Below are positions 62,572 through 64,000 of a stretch of DNA of 64,000 bases, one piece after another (within the stretch, counting starts at the first letter, position 1; each line of letters begins with the position of its first letter). Source of the stretch: Gonocerus acuteangulatus (lineage: Eukaryota > Arthropoda > Insecta > Hemiptera > Coreidae); assembly GCA_946811695.1 (NCBI GenBank), contig OX328126.1, positions 84,162,036 to 84,226,035 on the forward strand. Direction: 5' to 3'. Under the pieces are notes generated by a model. The model had not been told where the DNA came from. It worked only from the letters and a program-made list of their open reading frames with translations, and ran no database searches. The position numbers and the translations under genes were made by a program.

Positions 62572-62598
62572 GTGATGGTTTTCACATTAATAATATAC

Positions 62599-62832
62599 AT
62601 ATCGCACTAGTATTTCTAAAGTGACACTACTAAAAAAAAAAACTCAACTGAAAATGTGTCACTCTTGCCTGTGTAGGGGTGACACAAGAGCCCTCCAGTA
62701 TACAAGCTCTGAAGCTAGGTACATACAGTTTTGATGGTTGATAAAGAGATATTTACCATGTCTTTCATACTCATAACTGAAAAATACCAATTTTTGAGTT
62801 GTGTCACTTTATAAATACAAGTGCGATATGAT
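62599..62832. mobile_element. MITE copy 2 of the GCACTAGTATTTCT family
   Basis: The inverted ends CATATCGCACTAGTATTTCT (from 62597) and AAATACAAGTGCGATATG meet the flanks, and the interior matches 7700..7910. No coding capacity. Confidence 0.75.
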
Positions 62833-62839
62833 AGTTTTC

Positions 62840-64000
62840 AGCTCTCTCCTTAGGAGTTGCCATAATAAATTTATTAAATGCTGATTATATGGAGATTTGT
62901 AGTTTGTCTTATTTTTTTAGCTTTGTTTTAGCAAATGAATTTACTAATAGAAAATAAACTGCTATCTGCAAGAAAAATCGCTTTACTCAGGCAAGAATCC
63001 TGGTACGACAAGACTGAAGACAAGCAAAAAAAAAAAAAAAAAAAAAAAAACCTGACAACAGTGCTCCTTAAGGAAAGAACTCCCCAACCCAAGAGCATGG
63101 GAGGTTTTTAGTTGCCTGACAGAATTGCATGGTAGGGCGCTGACGACCATGAGGTTTTTCGCCCTAAATGTTCCAAATGAACAATTTCATGTAGGATTAG
63201 CCACATGTATTTACTTACTCTTACACTTTGGCGGCTGTAGACAAACATTTCTGGGGGGGGGCTAATTCAGTATGGGATTACCGCCATGCCTGGGGGTGTA
63301 GAATCAAATTTGTATAAGAGGCACCTGGAAAACATTAAGAAAGTATTTGCTAAACTAAGAACATACATACTTGAACTTATTAATATTAATTTGCCTAAAC
63401 AATTTTTTTTTCTAACTTAATCGAAAAATATTGTGAATTTTCATAATGGGAGGGCTAAGCCCTCCCAAGCCCACCCCTTTAGCTGTCACTGCTCATATAT
63501 TATAAAAAATACCTTTTTGAACTTACAGTAACACGGATATCCGTAAAGCATTCATCAGAAAGAATGTACACGCAAACAAATTTTCAATTGCAATAAAATT
63601 TGACAGACATACTTTCCGAAGGTAGAATACACTAATGAATTTATTAACCCTTAAAAGACGGCAACCCATACGACCATAGATTCCCATGGAGCTTTCCGGG
63701 TTCAACAGGACGGCATTAAAATAGCTGAGCCTCCTCAGCCGATTTCTTTTGTTATTTATTAATAATACTCTTTCTACCAGTCAACAACAGGCTTTAAAAC
63801 GTTTTATTTTTTAATTTTGTTTTTATTTTTCTTAAAAGTTTTGTCATTTTTTTCTTAAATAATATCAAGTCAAATATCTTGGCACCGGTATAATAGCTCT
63901 ACAGAACACAGTCTCTATGTATACGAATGCTAAAACACAAATAAAGCCCTCCAAACAGACCCAAACTACGCAAAGGGACTGACTAGCAGAGGGAAACCCA
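62840..64000. other. Intron sequence with GC-run repeat; nothing coding
   Basis: Contains an A-run (63029..63050) and a G-run repeat (63254, with GGGAGGGCTAAGCCCTCCCA at 63449) related to the 43.5-45 kb cluster. At 63648 TTAACCCTTAAAAGACGGCA looks like a possible piggyBac-type end, but no partner is in the window. The next PHLPP exon is not seen. Confidence 0.4.

Noticed and set aside
62373..62600. Minus-strand 75-codon frame
   Set aside because: It is the antisense shadow of the PHLPP exon at 62397..62571.
2290..63060. Long A or T homopolymers as gene poly-A tails
   Set aside because: Most are not preceded by coding sequence. Only those at 47942, 58590 and the SINE tails were linked to retroposons.
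1..64000. CRISPR arrays, operons, bacterial promoters and terminators
   Set aside because: The spliced genes and transposon families show animal nuclear DNA; the tandem repeats have no spacer structure.

Overview
This is a eukaryotic, AT-rich and very transposon-rich stretch of animal DNA, most likely from an insect or other arthropod with a large genome. Coding exons are short, bounded by GT..AG and separated by introns of up to about 28 kb. Mariner, piggyBac, hAT, Helitron, I- and Jockey-type LINE and tRNA-SINE copies fill the introns. The species cannot be named from the sequence.

The backbone is one host gene on the + strand: eleven phase-compatible internal exons (4149..62571) of a PHLPP-type protein phosphatase. 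Eight exons encode a leucine-rich-repeat array, one a linker, and two (60470..60661, 62397..62571) the start of the divergent PP2C domain. The 5' exons and the rest of the phosphatase domain lie outside the window. One exon (8043..8142) carries a +1 frameshift in a run of five G.

Inside the 28-kb intron between the second and third exons lie the last two exons of an ankyrin-repeat gene on the opposite strand (14848..14906 and 11463..12520). That gene is broken by one frameshift. The same intron holds an unassigned exon-like 54-codon block (28641..28802, +) and a degenerate transposon-type coding remnant (9590..11330, -).

Mobile DNA by position: mariner remnant (0.4-1.5 kb); I-type LINE remnants (1.8, 12.8, 17-21.3, 30, 31.3 kb); a CAGGGCCGCC hAT MITE family (16.2 and 53.0 kb); a perfect foldback hAT (28.9 kb); a MITE carrying two nested TWA-target MITEs (31.7-32.9 kb); a 5S-rRNA-like element (33 kb); a composite pogo-like element (36.8-39.1 kb); a palindrome containing an element with Transib-like ends (41.5-42.5 kb); a recent Jockey-type LINE with a 12-bp target duplication (45.4-48.0 kb); a piggyBac copy with a 179-bp satellite (50.4-51.9 kb); two Helitrons (54.1 and 56.6 kb); and several SINEs with target duplications.

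Two points stand out. Several unrelated-looking foldback repeats share a hairpin resembling the hammerhead ribozyme core (CUGANGA, stem II, GAAA, GUC/GUU), as known from Penelope-like elements. The 715-bp element at 41566 has the CACAGTG terminus and 5-bp target duplication expected of Transib, the RAG1-related family, and its empty site is preserved in the other arm of the palindrome it entered.
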